NCBI GenBank assembly: GCA_049841315.1
Contig: JASGDB010000014.1
Span: 1 to 64,000 of the forward strand
DNA: 64,000 bases
DNA from: JASGDB01 sp049841315
Lineage (GTDB): Bacteria; Bacteroidota; Bacteroidia; Flavobacteriales; Weeksellaceae
Direction: 5' to 3'
Part shown: positions 33,424 through 41,555 of the stretch, in pieces
Layout of the letters: each line of letters opens with the position of its first letter
How positions within the stretch are numbered: position 1 is the stretch's first letter
Position numbers and translations under genes: made by a program
Notes under the pieces: generated by a model
What the model saw: only the letters and a program-made list of their open reading frames with translations
Told to the model about the DNA's origin: nothing
The model's database searches: none

Positions 33424-34175
33424 CAGCTGAGGAGCATTTGGGTTAAAAATAATTCAGAAATAATGATGAACACCATTGTCCACACCACCGCCTGCGTGCT
33501 TGCCCGTCCTACTTCCAGCGAACCTCCTTTCACATAATATCCGAAATAGGAAGGCACGGTAGCAATGATAAAGGCAAAAACCAAAGTCTTGATAAAAGCA
33601 TAATAAATAAAGAGATTCGGCATATACATCTGGATTCCGGTGGTGAACTCTGCGGAAGTCCAGTTTCCGGTAAATTCTCCGGCAAGATACGCCCCGAAAA
33701 TCCCCACGCAGATACTGATGGCAATCAATAAAGGATTGAAAAATACACAGGCAATGATTTTCGGAAAAATAAGAAAATTGGCGGAGTTCACTCCCATGAT
33801 GTCGAGTGCGTCAATCTGTTCGGAAACCCTCATTGTTCCGATGCTTGAGGCGATATAAGAGCCTACTTTTCCGGCAAGGACAAGGCTGATAATCGTTGGC
33901 GAAAATTCCAGAATCAATACCACTTTTGTAGCGTATCCCACAAACGCATTCGGAATCGGGAAGCTCGAAGCATCGAAGTTATTGTACATCTGTATCGCAA
34001 CCACTGCTCCTACAAAAATGGAAGTAAAAGTAACCAGCCCGAATGAGTTCACGCCCAAGTCATAGATTTCTCGCATTAAATCCTTCATGAACACTCTCAT
34101 TTTCTGAGGAGATTTCAAAGAATCGCCTACCAGAAGAATATAAGAGCCGATATGTTCAAAAAATTTTTTTAGCAT
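33423..34175 (-). CDS. mlaE: MlaE-family ABC transporter permease
   Basis: A 250-aa permease with an N-terminal amphipathic interfacial helix and about five membrane segments. Conserved stretches are LILEFSPTIISLVLAGKVGSYIASSIGTMRVSEQIDALDIMGV, typical of MlaE, given here by position ~95-140. It is the first gene of a minus-strand operon mlaE-mlaF-barrel protein. The MCE substrate-binding partner is not adjacent but lies 14 kb away, at 48431-49396. Confidence 0.94.
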   Translation of the reverse strand: MLKKFFEHIGSYILLVGDSLKSPQKMRVFMKDLMREIYDLGVNSFGLVTFTSIFVGAVVAIQMYNNFDASSFPIPNAFVGYATKVVLILEFSPTIISLVLAGKVGSYIASSIGTMRVSEQIDALDIMGVNSANFLIFPKIIACVFFNPLLIAISICVGIFGAYLAGEFTGNWTSAEFTTGIQMYMPNLFIYYAFIKTLVFAFIIATVPSYFGYYVKGGSLEVGRASTQAVVWTMVFIIISELFLTQMLLS

Positions 34176-34255
34176 GATGCGAAATTACAGTTTTAATTTT
34201 TGACAGTGAAATTTAACGGAATAAATGTATTTCGTAACCGTTCCGCACCTCGTCT

Positions 34256-35632
34256 TCAATTTGCATTTTTATCTCCTTTGAATACGAGAAACAGTGTTTT
34301 CAGGATAATCACCATATCCAGCACGAAGCTCCAGTTTTTCACGTAGAAAGTGTCGGCAAGAACCCTTTTCTGCATTTCAATCTGCATATCATCACCGCTG
34401 TCTCCGCGTAATCCGTTTACTTGCGCCAGCCCTGTAATTCCGGGTTTTACGTGGCTTCTTACGGAATATCTTCCGATTTTTAATTTATAATAATCGTCTA
34501 CCAGAAGCATGTGCGGTCTCGGTCCTACGGCGGACATATCTCCCAAAAGTACATTAATGAACTGGGGCATTTCATCGAGACTTGTTTTGCGAAGAAATTT
34601 TCCGATTCGGGTGATGCGGGAATCGTTCTTTTCCGTAGTTTTGGAGGAAGAATTTCCGTTGGCGTACATGGTTCTGAATTTCAAACAATTAAAAATTTCG
34701 TCATGAAAGCCGTATCGTTTTTGAACAAAAAATACCGAACCTTTACTGTCTAATTTAATCAATAAAGCAATCAGCGGAAACAGCCATGAACAGATGAAAA
34801 CCAACACAATTACGGAAAAAAGAATATCAAATGTTCTTTTAATGATAAAATTGGTGAGATAATCCAGCGGAAATTTTGTTTGCGAAAGCACCGGCTGTGT
34901 TTCAATATAGGTAAGGTCGTAGCGGAAAAAATTATTCTGTACGATGTTGGGAATCAGGGAAATCCTTATTTTATGATTTTCTGCTTCACGGAAAAGCTGT
35001 TTTTCAAAATCGTGTTCCATTTCGGAATATTCTGAAGGAAGGTACACGGTGTGAATCCCGTAGGTTTCCCAGAACTCTACTAATTCCCCGATTTTATAGC
35101 CCCTGTTTTCAGGATAATCGAAAATTTTAAAACCATAATCTTTTCTTTGGGCAAGGATGTTTTTCAGTACTTCTGATGAAGAATTTTCCGAGAGAAACAT
35201 CACATTTCTGTGGTTGTATCCTCTTGCCCTTATGTATTTCAGAAAATAAAAGACAAATGATTTTACGATGAAAAGTGCGATGAATAAAGCTCCGGCAATA
35301 AAAAAACGGTCTTGTTTCAGCAATTCGTGGTCGCTTACTTTTGCAATCAGAATCACGCCCAAAATAAAGATGATAATGTGCGTAATCAGCCTTTCGAGAT
35401 ACAAAGTATAGGTGAGATTTCGGGGAATGCTGTACAGTTTCGTGCGCCCGCTGAGCAAAACCCAGAACAGAATGAAAATAATAATGAGAACCCAATTCTG
35501 CTCCCGAATCATTTCTTCCAACCGGAAATCTCTGTTTCTCAGGAAAAAATAAATAAAAACCGCTGTAATGATTACAACGTCTGCAAAAATGAAAAAACTC
35601 TTTAAATATCTTGAATACCGTATTCTCTGCAT
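34256..35632 (-). CDS. Polyprenyl-phosphate sugar-1-phosphate transferase (WcaJ/EPS initiating type)
   Basis: A 458-aa polyisoprenyl-phosphate hexose-1-phosphate transferase that starts glycan assembly on undecaprenyl phosphate. The N-terminal half has four predicted membrane helices and a CoA-binding-like domain. The C-terminal ~200 residues form the catalytic domain: KRTFDILFSVIVLVFICSWL, FVQKRYGFHDEIFNCLKFRTM, RKTSLDEMPQFINVLLGDMS and VGPRPHM. All key blocks are intact. It is monocistronic here, 19 kb from the glycan cluster at 52.9-57.8 kb with which it might act. Confidence 0.92.
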   Translation of the reverse strand: MQRIRYSRYLKSFFIFADVVIITAVFIYFFLRNRDFRLEEMIREQNWVLIIIFILFWVLLSGRTKLYSIPRNLTYTLYLERLITHIIIFILGVILIAKVSDHELLKQDRFFIAGALFIALFIVKSFVFYFLKYIRARGYNHRNVMFLSENSSSEVLKNILAQRKDYGFKIFDYPENRGYKIGELVEFWETYGIHTVYLPSEYSEMEHDFEKQLFREAENHKIRISLIPNIVQNNFFRYDLTYIETQPVLSQTKFPLDYLTNFIIKRTFDILFSVIVLVFICSWLFPLIALLIKLDSKGSVFFVQKRYGFHDEIFNCLKFRTMYANGNSSSKTTEKNDSRITRIGKFLRKTSLDEMPQFINVLLGDMSAVGPRPHMLLVDDYYKLKIGRYSVRSHVKPGITGLAQVNGLRGDSGDDMQIEMQKRVLADTFYVKNWSFVLDMVIILKTLFLVFKGDKNAN

Positions 35633-35666
35633 GTTTCCTTTTCAGTGAGGTAAATGTACTACAAAT

Positions 35667-36299
35667 TTACGGAATATTCAGATATTTATGCGTTTGTATT
35701 GAAGAACGCCATCTCGGGTTTTCCAAAATAAAATCCGTGATTTTCGGATAATTTTCCTCGCGCTTGCTCCATTCCGATTGCAAATAAAGTTCGCAGTTTT
35801 CGCCTACTTTTTCCGCTTGTTGTTGCGCAAATGTAAAATCGTGATTGTTGAAAATAATGACTTTCAGTTCGTTGGCTTTTGCATAAATTTCCTCTTTCGG
35901 AAGTCCGGTTTTTTTCGGCGAAAGCGTAATCCAGTCCAGAATCCCGCTCATCGGATATGCTCCCGAAGTTTCAATATGAATGGTGCAGCCGAGTTCTTTT
36001 AATTTTTTGGTCAAAATTTCAAGATTCCACATCAATGGTTCGCCGCCTGTCAGAACAATGGTTTTGCAGTATTTTGCGGCGGTTTCGGCAATTTCTTCAG
36101 CATTCATCAACGGATGAATTTCGGGATTCCAACTTTCCTTCACATCGCACCAATGACAGCCGACATCGCAACCGCCCAATCTGATGAAATACGCCGCTTT
36201 TCCGGCGTGAAATCCTTCACCCTGAATTGTGTAAAAATGCTCCATCACGGGAAGCATTTTCCCTTCATTTAATAAAATATTTTCTTCTTCTTTGGTCAT
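35667..36299 (-). CDS. queE: 7-carboxy-7-deazaguanine synthase
   Basis: A 210-aa radical SAM enzyme of the queuosine/7-deazaguanine pathway that contracts 6-carboxytetrahydropterin to CDG. The cluster motif GGCDVGCHWCD (CxxxCxxC) follows the substrate segment FYTIQGEGFHAGKAAYFIRL, and VLTGGEPLMW binds SAM. Length is normal. The other pathway genes (queC, queD) are not in the window. It is followed by the EPS transferase gene 34 bp downstream. Confidence 0.94.
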   Translation of the reverse strand: MTKEEENILLNEGKMLPVMEHFYTIQGEGFHAGKAAYFIRLGGCDVGCHWCDVKESWNPEIHPLMNAEEIAETAAKYCKTIVLTGGEPLMWNLEILTKKLKELGCTIHIETSGAYPMSGILDWITLSPKKTGLPKEEIYAKANELKVIIFNNHDFTFAQQQAEKVGENCELYLQSEWSKREENYPKITDFILENPRWRSSIQTHKYLNIP

Positions 36300-36377
36300 T
36301 TTATAGTGCTTATCGCTATTGGCTTTCGGTCTTTATCTTTAATTGAATTTTTTTCAGAACAATTACTTATTTTGTTT

Positions 36378-38222
36378 TTATTTTGGGGCTTTAGGCGGTT
36401 CGGGAATATTCCATTCTGTGTTTTCTTTAAATTCCTTTTGCGAAATTTCTTTTATCTTCTCTCCGTTTTCTTTTATCTGATAATATTTTTTGCCTTCTTT
36501 TGCGAAAATGAATCCGCTCTCTTCATCTGCTCCGAATCCAAAAGACCGATGCGGAAGAATTTTGTCATATTTAAAAGGACAAAGCGTTTGGTTATCAATA
36601 GTAAGAATGCCGTATTTATTGTTTCTTCTTGCGAAAATCAAATTCATTCTTTGCCGGAAATCTTCATAAACTGGAGGAATTATGGTTTTAAAAGTTTCAT
36701 ATTCTATCAATCCGGTTTTTCCGTTTTTAACGATGAAATGCCGGTTTTTCGGACCGTATTCTACCCAATTTGAAATTTCGTCGTATTCTATCGGCAAAAG
36801 GATTTTTTTGTTGATATCAATAATTCCGAATTTTTTGTTTTTGGCAACAATCAGTTTGCTGTGATTGTAAAAAATCGGTGTAATGGAATTGTATCCGTCA
36901 ATAATCACGTTGTTATTGATGTCTATTAATTTTCCGTCGGCAATAAAAAGAAATTGATTTCTGAGTTTTTCATCATCAAATTTGTCGTAAACGGAATCAA
37001 GAAACTTATATTTTATCGGAATTTTTATTTTTCCGTCTTTTGAAATCACACCATAATTTTCTCCTTTTTTTGCCATTAAGAAAGATGAGGGTTCAATCTT
37101 GTTTATTTCGTCGTATTCAAAAGGAATAATAGTATTTCCCTGCCAATCGGCAATTCCGTATTTTCCTTTCAGATTTTTATAGGTAATGGTGGGATTTTCG
37201 ATAGTAAAGTCATTATAAATAGGCTCATAAGATTCTCCTATTTTTTTTAGATTTTTGTTATAAATGGAAAAAATTTTCCCTTTTCTTGCGTTGTAATACT
37301 CGGAATTCAAATGATTGGTGTCATAATATTCAATAAAATCATATTCCAAAGGAACTTTGAATTCTCCGTCGGGTTTTATCATTCCATATTTTCCGTTTCT
37401 TTTTACAATAGCGTTTTGATAGGTATCAAAAACCGTTGCGGAATCGAATTTGTTGTTTTTAAAAGCGGGTTCTGCTTTTTCATTAATGAATTCATACTTT
37501 CCGTTTTTCAGAACAAGTGCCGCTCCGTTTTTAAAGAAAGTGCTTTTATCACGAGTAAAAATATCTTTGGTAAAATCAAATTTATATGCCCTGAAAAGTT
37601 CATCATAAATAAATTCCGAAATCTGCTTGCTTTTATTATCAAAAAATGCCCATTTTTTATTTTTCTTTACAGCTACAATTTCATCTAATTGCTCGTATTT
37701 GGCATCATCATAAATAATCGGAATAATTTCTTTCCCGTTTTTGTCAATAAAACCGTGTTTCCCATTTTTGGAAACAGGCGCAAGTCCGCTTTTTTCAAAA
37801 TATAGAACTTCGTCATAAATCAAGGGAATTACAGGTTTTCCGCTTTCGTCAATAAATCCCCATTTTTTATTTTTACGAATTGCCGCTCTTCCTTCTGTAA
37901 AAATTCTTGCTTCATCATAATCACCTTCTATTTTCAAGTTTTTTTTCGTGATGAAAAATTCTTTATTGTTGTTTTTTGCATAAGCCAGTCCATTTTCAAA
38001 CGGATTCAGAAAATCATATTCAAATGGAATAACAACGGAGCTATCTTTATCAATAAATCCCCATTTATCAGGGTTATTAAGTTTTACTCTGTACCAGCCT
38101 GTTTCAGAATCTATTTCGGAATAATAAATATTTTTTCGGGAAAGGTCAAATTTCCCGGACTCCTGAGATTTGGAATCACAAGAAAATAGAATCAGAATAA
38201 ATAGAAAAACAAAATTTTTCAT
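36378..38222 (-). CDS. WG-repeat lipoprotein
   Basis: A 614-aa lipoprotein (lipobox FSC, Cys15) made of about a dozen WG-type beta repeats. Each has the form KWGFIDK.G..VIPFEYD (for example KKWGFIDESGKPVIPLIYDE and KYGIADWQGNTIIPFEYDE). Repeats are spaced 35-50 residues apart over the whole protein. WG repeats are thought to form beta-propeller-like surfaces; no enzymatic residues are apparent and the function is unknown. The 78-bp gap to queE is AT-rich without features. Confidence 0.9.
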   Translation of the reverse strand: MKNFVFLFILILFSCDSKSQESGKFDLSRKNIYYSEIDSETGWYRVKLNNPDKWGFIDKDSSVVIPFEYDFLNPFENGLAYAKNNNKEFFITKKNLKIEGDYDEARIFTEGRAAIRKNKKWGFIDESGKPVIPLIYDEVLYFEKSGLAPVSKNGKHGFIDKNGKEIIPIIYDDAKYEQLDEIVAVKKNKKWAFFDNKSKQISEFIYDELFRAYKFDFTKDIFTRDKSTFFKNGAALVLKNGKYEFINEKAEPAFKNNKFDSATVFDTYQNAIVKRNGKYGMIKPDGEFKVPLEYDFIEYYDTNHLNSEYYNARKGKIFSIYNKNLKKIGESYEPIYNDFTIENPTITYKNLKGKYGIADWQGNTIIPFEYDEINKIEPSSFLMAKKGENYGVISKDGKIKIPIKYKFLDSVYDKFDDEKLRNQFLFIADGKLIDINNNVIIDGYNSITPIFYNHSKLIVAKNKKFGIIDINKKILLPIEYDEISNWVEYGPKNRHFIVKNGKTGLIEYETFKTIIPPVYEDFRQRMNLIFARRNNKYGILTIDNQTLCPFKYDKILPHRSFGFGADEESGFIFAKEGKKYYQIKENGEKIKEISQKEFKENTEWNIPEPPKAPK

Positions 38223-38277
38223 AAGATTATATTCTTCAAATTAATGCTAATTGTCAACACTATAAATCAATCATCGA

Positions 38278-39162
38278 TTAATCATTATACACCGAAGTTT
38301 TATAAGCAATCAGCGTGTTTTTCATCAGCATTGCTCTGGTCATTGGTCCCACTCCGCCCGGAACAGGCGTAATCCAGCCGGCTTTTTTCTCGCAACTTTC
38401 AAAATCCACGTCGCCTGCCAGGTGATATCCTTTCTCGGAATCGTCATCAACACGCGTAATTCCGACATCAATAATGACAGCACCGTTTTTTATCATTTCG
38501 CCTTTCAGGAAATTCGGGTCGCCGAGTGCGGTTATCACAATATCGGCGTTTTTCGTATATTCTTCAATATGTTCCGTGTAAGAATGTGTGAGCGTAACGG
38601 TGGAATTTCCGGGGAAATCTTTCCGCCCCATCAAGATGCTCATCGGTTTTCCCACAATCCGGCTTCGTCCGATGATGACGCAGTTTTTTCCTTTCGTTTC
38701 AATGTTGTAGCGTTCCAATATTGTCAAAATTCCGTAAGGCGTTGCCGGAAGAAAAGTGTCCATTTCCAACGCCATTTTCCCGAAATTTTCGGGATGAAAT
38801 CCGTCCACGTCTTTTCTCGGGTCTATTGCCATAATGATTTTTTCCTGGTCAATTTGTTTCGGCAACGGCAACTGAACGATGAATCCGTCCACCGCTTTTG
38901 ATTTGTTGAGTTCCTCAATTTTTTCCAACAATTCGGCTTCGGAAACCGTGCTCGGGAATTTCAGAAGCGAAGAACGGAAACCGACTTCTTCGCAATCTTT
39001 CACTTTGGAATTGACATACGCTTTGCTCGCACCGTTGTTTCCCACGAGAATTGCCACCAAATGCGGAGCGCGTCTTTTGTTTTCGAGGATTTTTTCGACT
39101 TCCGATTTTATTTCCCGTTTTATGGTTTTGGATAGTGATAATCCGTCAAGAATCTGAGCCAT
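38278..39162 (-). CDS. folD: Bifunctional methylenetetrahydrofolate dehydrogenase/cyclohydrolase
   Basis: A 294-aa FolD enzyme of one-carbon metabolism. Diagnostic features are AYVNSKVKDCEEVG (catalytic Lys in YxxxK), GFIVQLPLPKQID, the NADP-binding VIGRSRIVGKPM and the C-terminal PVPGGVGPMTRAMLM. Length is normal. The first eight codons and the leader exist a second time at 40971-41002, on the far side of an AlbA_2-type gene. The recipient gene itself is intact. Confidence 0.96.
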   Translation of the reverse strand: MAQILDGLSLSKTIKREIKSEVEKILENKRRAPHLVAILVGNNGASKAYVNSKVKDCEEVGFRSSLLKFPSTVSEAELLEKIEELNKSKAVDGFIVQLPLPKQIDQEKIIMAIDPRKDVDGFHPENFGKMALEMDTFLPATPYGILTILERYNIETKGKNCVIIGRSRIVGKPMSILMGRKDFPGNSTVTLTHSYTEHIEEYTKNADIVITALGDPNFLKGEMIKNGAVIIDVGITRVDDDSEKGYHLAGDVDFESCEKKAGWITPVPGGVGPMTRAMLMKNTLIAYKTSVYND

Positions 39163-39171
39163 TTTTTGCTT
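39140..39171. repeat. Direct repeat, intact copy at the folD start
   Basis: 32 bp identical to 40971-41002, covering the first eight codons of folD (M-A-Q-I-L-D-G-L), its ATG and nine bases of leader. Weaker similarity (TCTAAATAA) continues further upstream in both copies. Confidence 0.9.
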
Positions 39172-39279
39172 TATTTCACTTTATTTAGACTAAAATCAAT
39201 ACGAAAATTAATATAAAGTATTGATTATCATGTGTTTTTTATGTTGTTATATTAAGTTTTATTATTTTTTTATTAATTA

Positions 39280-40920
39280 TCACTTAATAAAATATTTTGT
39301 CCATTTTTTTGTTCCCCATTTATTTATTTTACCAGAATCCAACATATTTTTTATTATTCGCCTGACTTTGAAAATATTTATTTCTTCTCCTATTCTCTTG
39401 TGAATTTCGCCAAAAGAAGAGTTTGGATATGAATTAATATCTTTATAAATTAATTCCTCCAGCCTGTAATCTTCAATGTTTTTAAGATTTGTTTTTACAT
39501 TCTTGAAGTCTATTTTCTTTACAAAATCCGGATTTATTGAATATTGAGTTCCTTTTGACTTACCAGATTTTATTATCAAATCATAATCAAGCAATTTGCC
39601 TAACCAATTTTTAAGCCCTTGTTCTTCGGTTTGGTTCAAAATTTTAGAAATTTCAGAAGACGATAAGGATTGATTTTGAGCAATTAACCCGAGAGAAATG
39701 ATTTCTTTTTGTTTTAATTGAAACTCTTTGGATGCTTTATCCATCAGCCGAACAATTTCTTTATTAATGAATTGCTTCATTACAGTAACAATAACTCTGT
39801 CATTGGTTTCAACAACATTAGGTATTTGTTTCCCCGAACCCAAAAGTATTTCATAAATCAAATCATATCCACTTCCCTCTCTCTCCATAAGATTCAAAGA
39901 ATAGAAAATTTTTGCGATATGCTCATTCCTTCTTGTGCATTGGCTTAAGATATTTTGGGAAGTGACGCCATAAGGGAGTTTTCCAGGACTATGGATTTCT
40001 AATCGATTCGGGAAAATATTTATAAAAATATCCCCTCTTGTGGTGTATGTCCGATGAGCAAATGCATTTACCAATAATTCCCTAACTATTTCTATTGGAA
40101 AAAAAGGAATATTCTTTCGGAAAAGTCCATCGGAAAATTCCATCGTTTCTTGCCAGTCGGGAACGTCTTTTTCTATTAACTCTATTAGTTCTTTTGGGTT
40201 TTGAAAAAAATCGTCGAACACAAGTTTCCAAACTTTTTCATCTTGTCCGTTGTATCTAATAATTTGAACAGTTGGGGCGTATAATAAAGTTGCTCTGTCA
40301 TTTCTTTTACCAATCCATAATATTCCCAAGTTGGTCAAATAACTGTCTTTTTGCAATAAAAAATGCTCTAATAATTCATCATCAGACATTTCTTTAACAA
40401 AACCACTTACCCTATTAGATGTTCTTATTTCCCTCAGAAAATTGGCTCTTTTAATTATGTCTGCATTTTGTTTTGAAATTTTTTTGCTTGTTTGTTCTTC
40501 CCATACAAAAGCATTTTTATCTGCCGCCAAGCGTCCCATTTCATCTGGTGGGATAGGTTTGCATTGGTCATCGATTCTTATATAGTATTTGCCGTCTGTT
40601 GTGGAAGCGATAGTTTGAATGCTTCTGAACACTTGTATTTTAATGTATTGCGAATTGTTTTCTGCTGTTTCGACAGTTATACTTATTCCGACGTTAACGG
40701 TTCTTTGCAAAACATTTTTATGTATTTCATCAATAATATCTGTTTTGATGATTTTTTGGTTTGTTGGGGGCAAAGTGTTATTGTCTTCGATTCCGATAAG
40801 AATAAAACCCCCAATATTATTAGCAAATGCCACGCAATCTTTCGCTAATTCATTCCAATTAGTGTTTTTCCCTTTTAGAAATTTAAGAGATTTTTTATCT
40901 AAGGTTTTTCCTTCTACCAT
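39280..40920 (-). CDS. AlbA_2/ATP-binding putative regulator
   Basis: A 546-aa protein of the AlbA_2 (Schlafen-like) plus HATPase_c_4 family. The N-terminal domain has DCVAFANNIGGFILIGIEDN. The central ATP-binding region has RELLVNAFAHRTYTTRGDIFINIFPNRLEI by segments and HIAKIFYSLNLMEREGSGYDLI. The C-terminal ~150 residues hold winged-helix segments. Functions of the family are poorly known; several members occur in defence islands. The chosen start (40920) lies four bases after a TAAATTTG box, suggesting a leaderless transcript. The gene is bracketed by two copies of the folD 5' region. Confidence 0.87.
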   Translation of the reverse strand: MVEGKTLDKKSLKFLKGKNTNWNELAKDCVAFANNIGGFILIGIEDNNTLPPTNQKIIKTDIIDEIHKNVLQRTVNVGISITVETAENNSQYIKIQVFRSIQTIASTTDGKYYIRIDDQCKPIPPDEMGRLAADKNAFVWEEQTSKKISKQNADIIKRANFLREIRTSNRVSGFVKEMSDDELLEHFLLQKDSYLTNLGILWIGKRNDRATLLYAPTVQIIRYNGQDEKVWKLVFDDFFQNPKELIELIEKDVPDWQETMEFSDGLFRKNIPFFPIEIVRELLVNAFAHRTYTTRGDIFINIFPNRLEIHSPGKLPYGVTSQNILSQCTRRNEHIAKIFYSLNLMEREGSGYDLIYEILLGSGKQIPNVVETNDRVIVTVMKQFINKEIVRLMDKASKEFQLKQKEIISLGLIAQNQSLSSSEISKILNQTEEQGLKNWLGKLLDYDLIIKSGKSKGTQYSINPDFVKKIDFKNVKTNLKNIEDYRLEELIYKDINSYPNSSFGEIHKRIGEEINIFKVRRIIKNMLDSGKINKWGTKKWTKYFIK

Positions 40921-40970
40921 CAAACAAATTTACAAATTATTTTTCCGTTTCATTCATCAGTTCAAAACAC

Positions 40971-41002
40971 AATCCGTCAAGAATCTGAGCCATTTTTTGC
41001 TT
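40971..41002. repeat. Direct repeat, distal copy of the folD start
   Basis: An exact 32-bp copy of the folD start region. On the minus strand its ATG (40993) reads M-A-Q-I-L-D-G-L and then diverges (C-F-E-L-M-N-E-T-E-K-stop), so it is an 18-codon remnant. Confidence 0.9.
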
Positions 41003-41016
41003 TTTTATTTTAGATT

Positions 41017-41307
41017 TTATGGATATTTTTCGGGATTTTGATACGTGTTGAAAACGGAAAGAATGTAAACTATTTTTGCATTTTCATCAATTCTGAAAAA
41101 CACGAGAAACGGATATTTACTAAACGGCAAAGCTCTAATATCACGGTGTTTAACTGCAAAAAACGGATTGTTCCGAATTCTTTTATAAGATTCCGAAAGT
41201 TGCTTTTTGAAAGATTTTACAGCAGATTTTGAAAATTGTGCATAATATTCGTACGCCGCTTCAATTTCCACTTCTGCTATCGGCAAAATAACGAGTTTAT
41301 AAGCCAT
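41017..41307 (-). CDS. RelE/ParE-family toxin
   Basis: A 96-aa toxin of the RelE/ParE superfamily. The layout is helix hairpin (AEVEIEAAYEYYAQFSKSAVKSF), then the beta-sheet core (FFAVKHRDIRALPFSKYPFLVFFRIDENAKIVYILSVF by segments) and the usual arginine and aromatic positions. The exact target, ribosome or gyrase, cannot be told; it looks more ParE-like. It overlaps its antitoxin by 11 bp. Its stop codon lies 24 bp before the distal folD ATG copy, so the module ends at the remnant. Confidence 0.9.
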   Translation of the reverse strand: MAYKLVILPIAEVEIEAAYEYYAQFSKSAVKSFKKQLSESYKRIRNNPFFAVKHRDIRALPFSKYPFLVFFRIDENAKIVYILSVFNTYQNPEKYP

Positions 41308-41524
41308 ATTTTGCCGAAATTTTTTCTAATGATTCAAAAGCATCAACATAGGTGCTTTTGTCTTCCGCCAATCTTTCGTCCAACATTTTTTTCATTTCTT
41401 CGGTCAAAACAAAATCGTTTTCCGTATCCGATTTGAACTCAAACCGAATTTTCATCTTTTCCAAAATTCGTTCTAAAAGACTGATTTCCTCTAAGTTATC
41501 CGAATGAATCACAAGTTGAGCCAT
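41297..41524 (-). CDS. Antitoxin of the RelE/ParE module
   Basis: A 75-aa antitoxin resembling that at 10207: an N-terminal strand (LVIHSD), the helix LLERILEKMKIRFEF and an acidic C-terminal helix. The DUF2683-like family name is tentative. It overlaps the toxin gene by 11 bp. A TAAATTTG box lies ~18 bp upstream of the start. Its first three codons (M-A-Q, ATGGCTCA) match those of folD, which may be chance or may mean that its start derives from a captured folD 5' end. Confidence 0.83.
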   Translation of the reverse strand: MAQLVIHSDNLEEISLLERILEKMKIRFEFKSDTENDFVLTEEMKKMLDERLAEDKSTYVDAFESLEKISAKYGL

Positions 41525-41555
41525 ATTTTTATTTTCTTCAAATTTACAAATTAAA

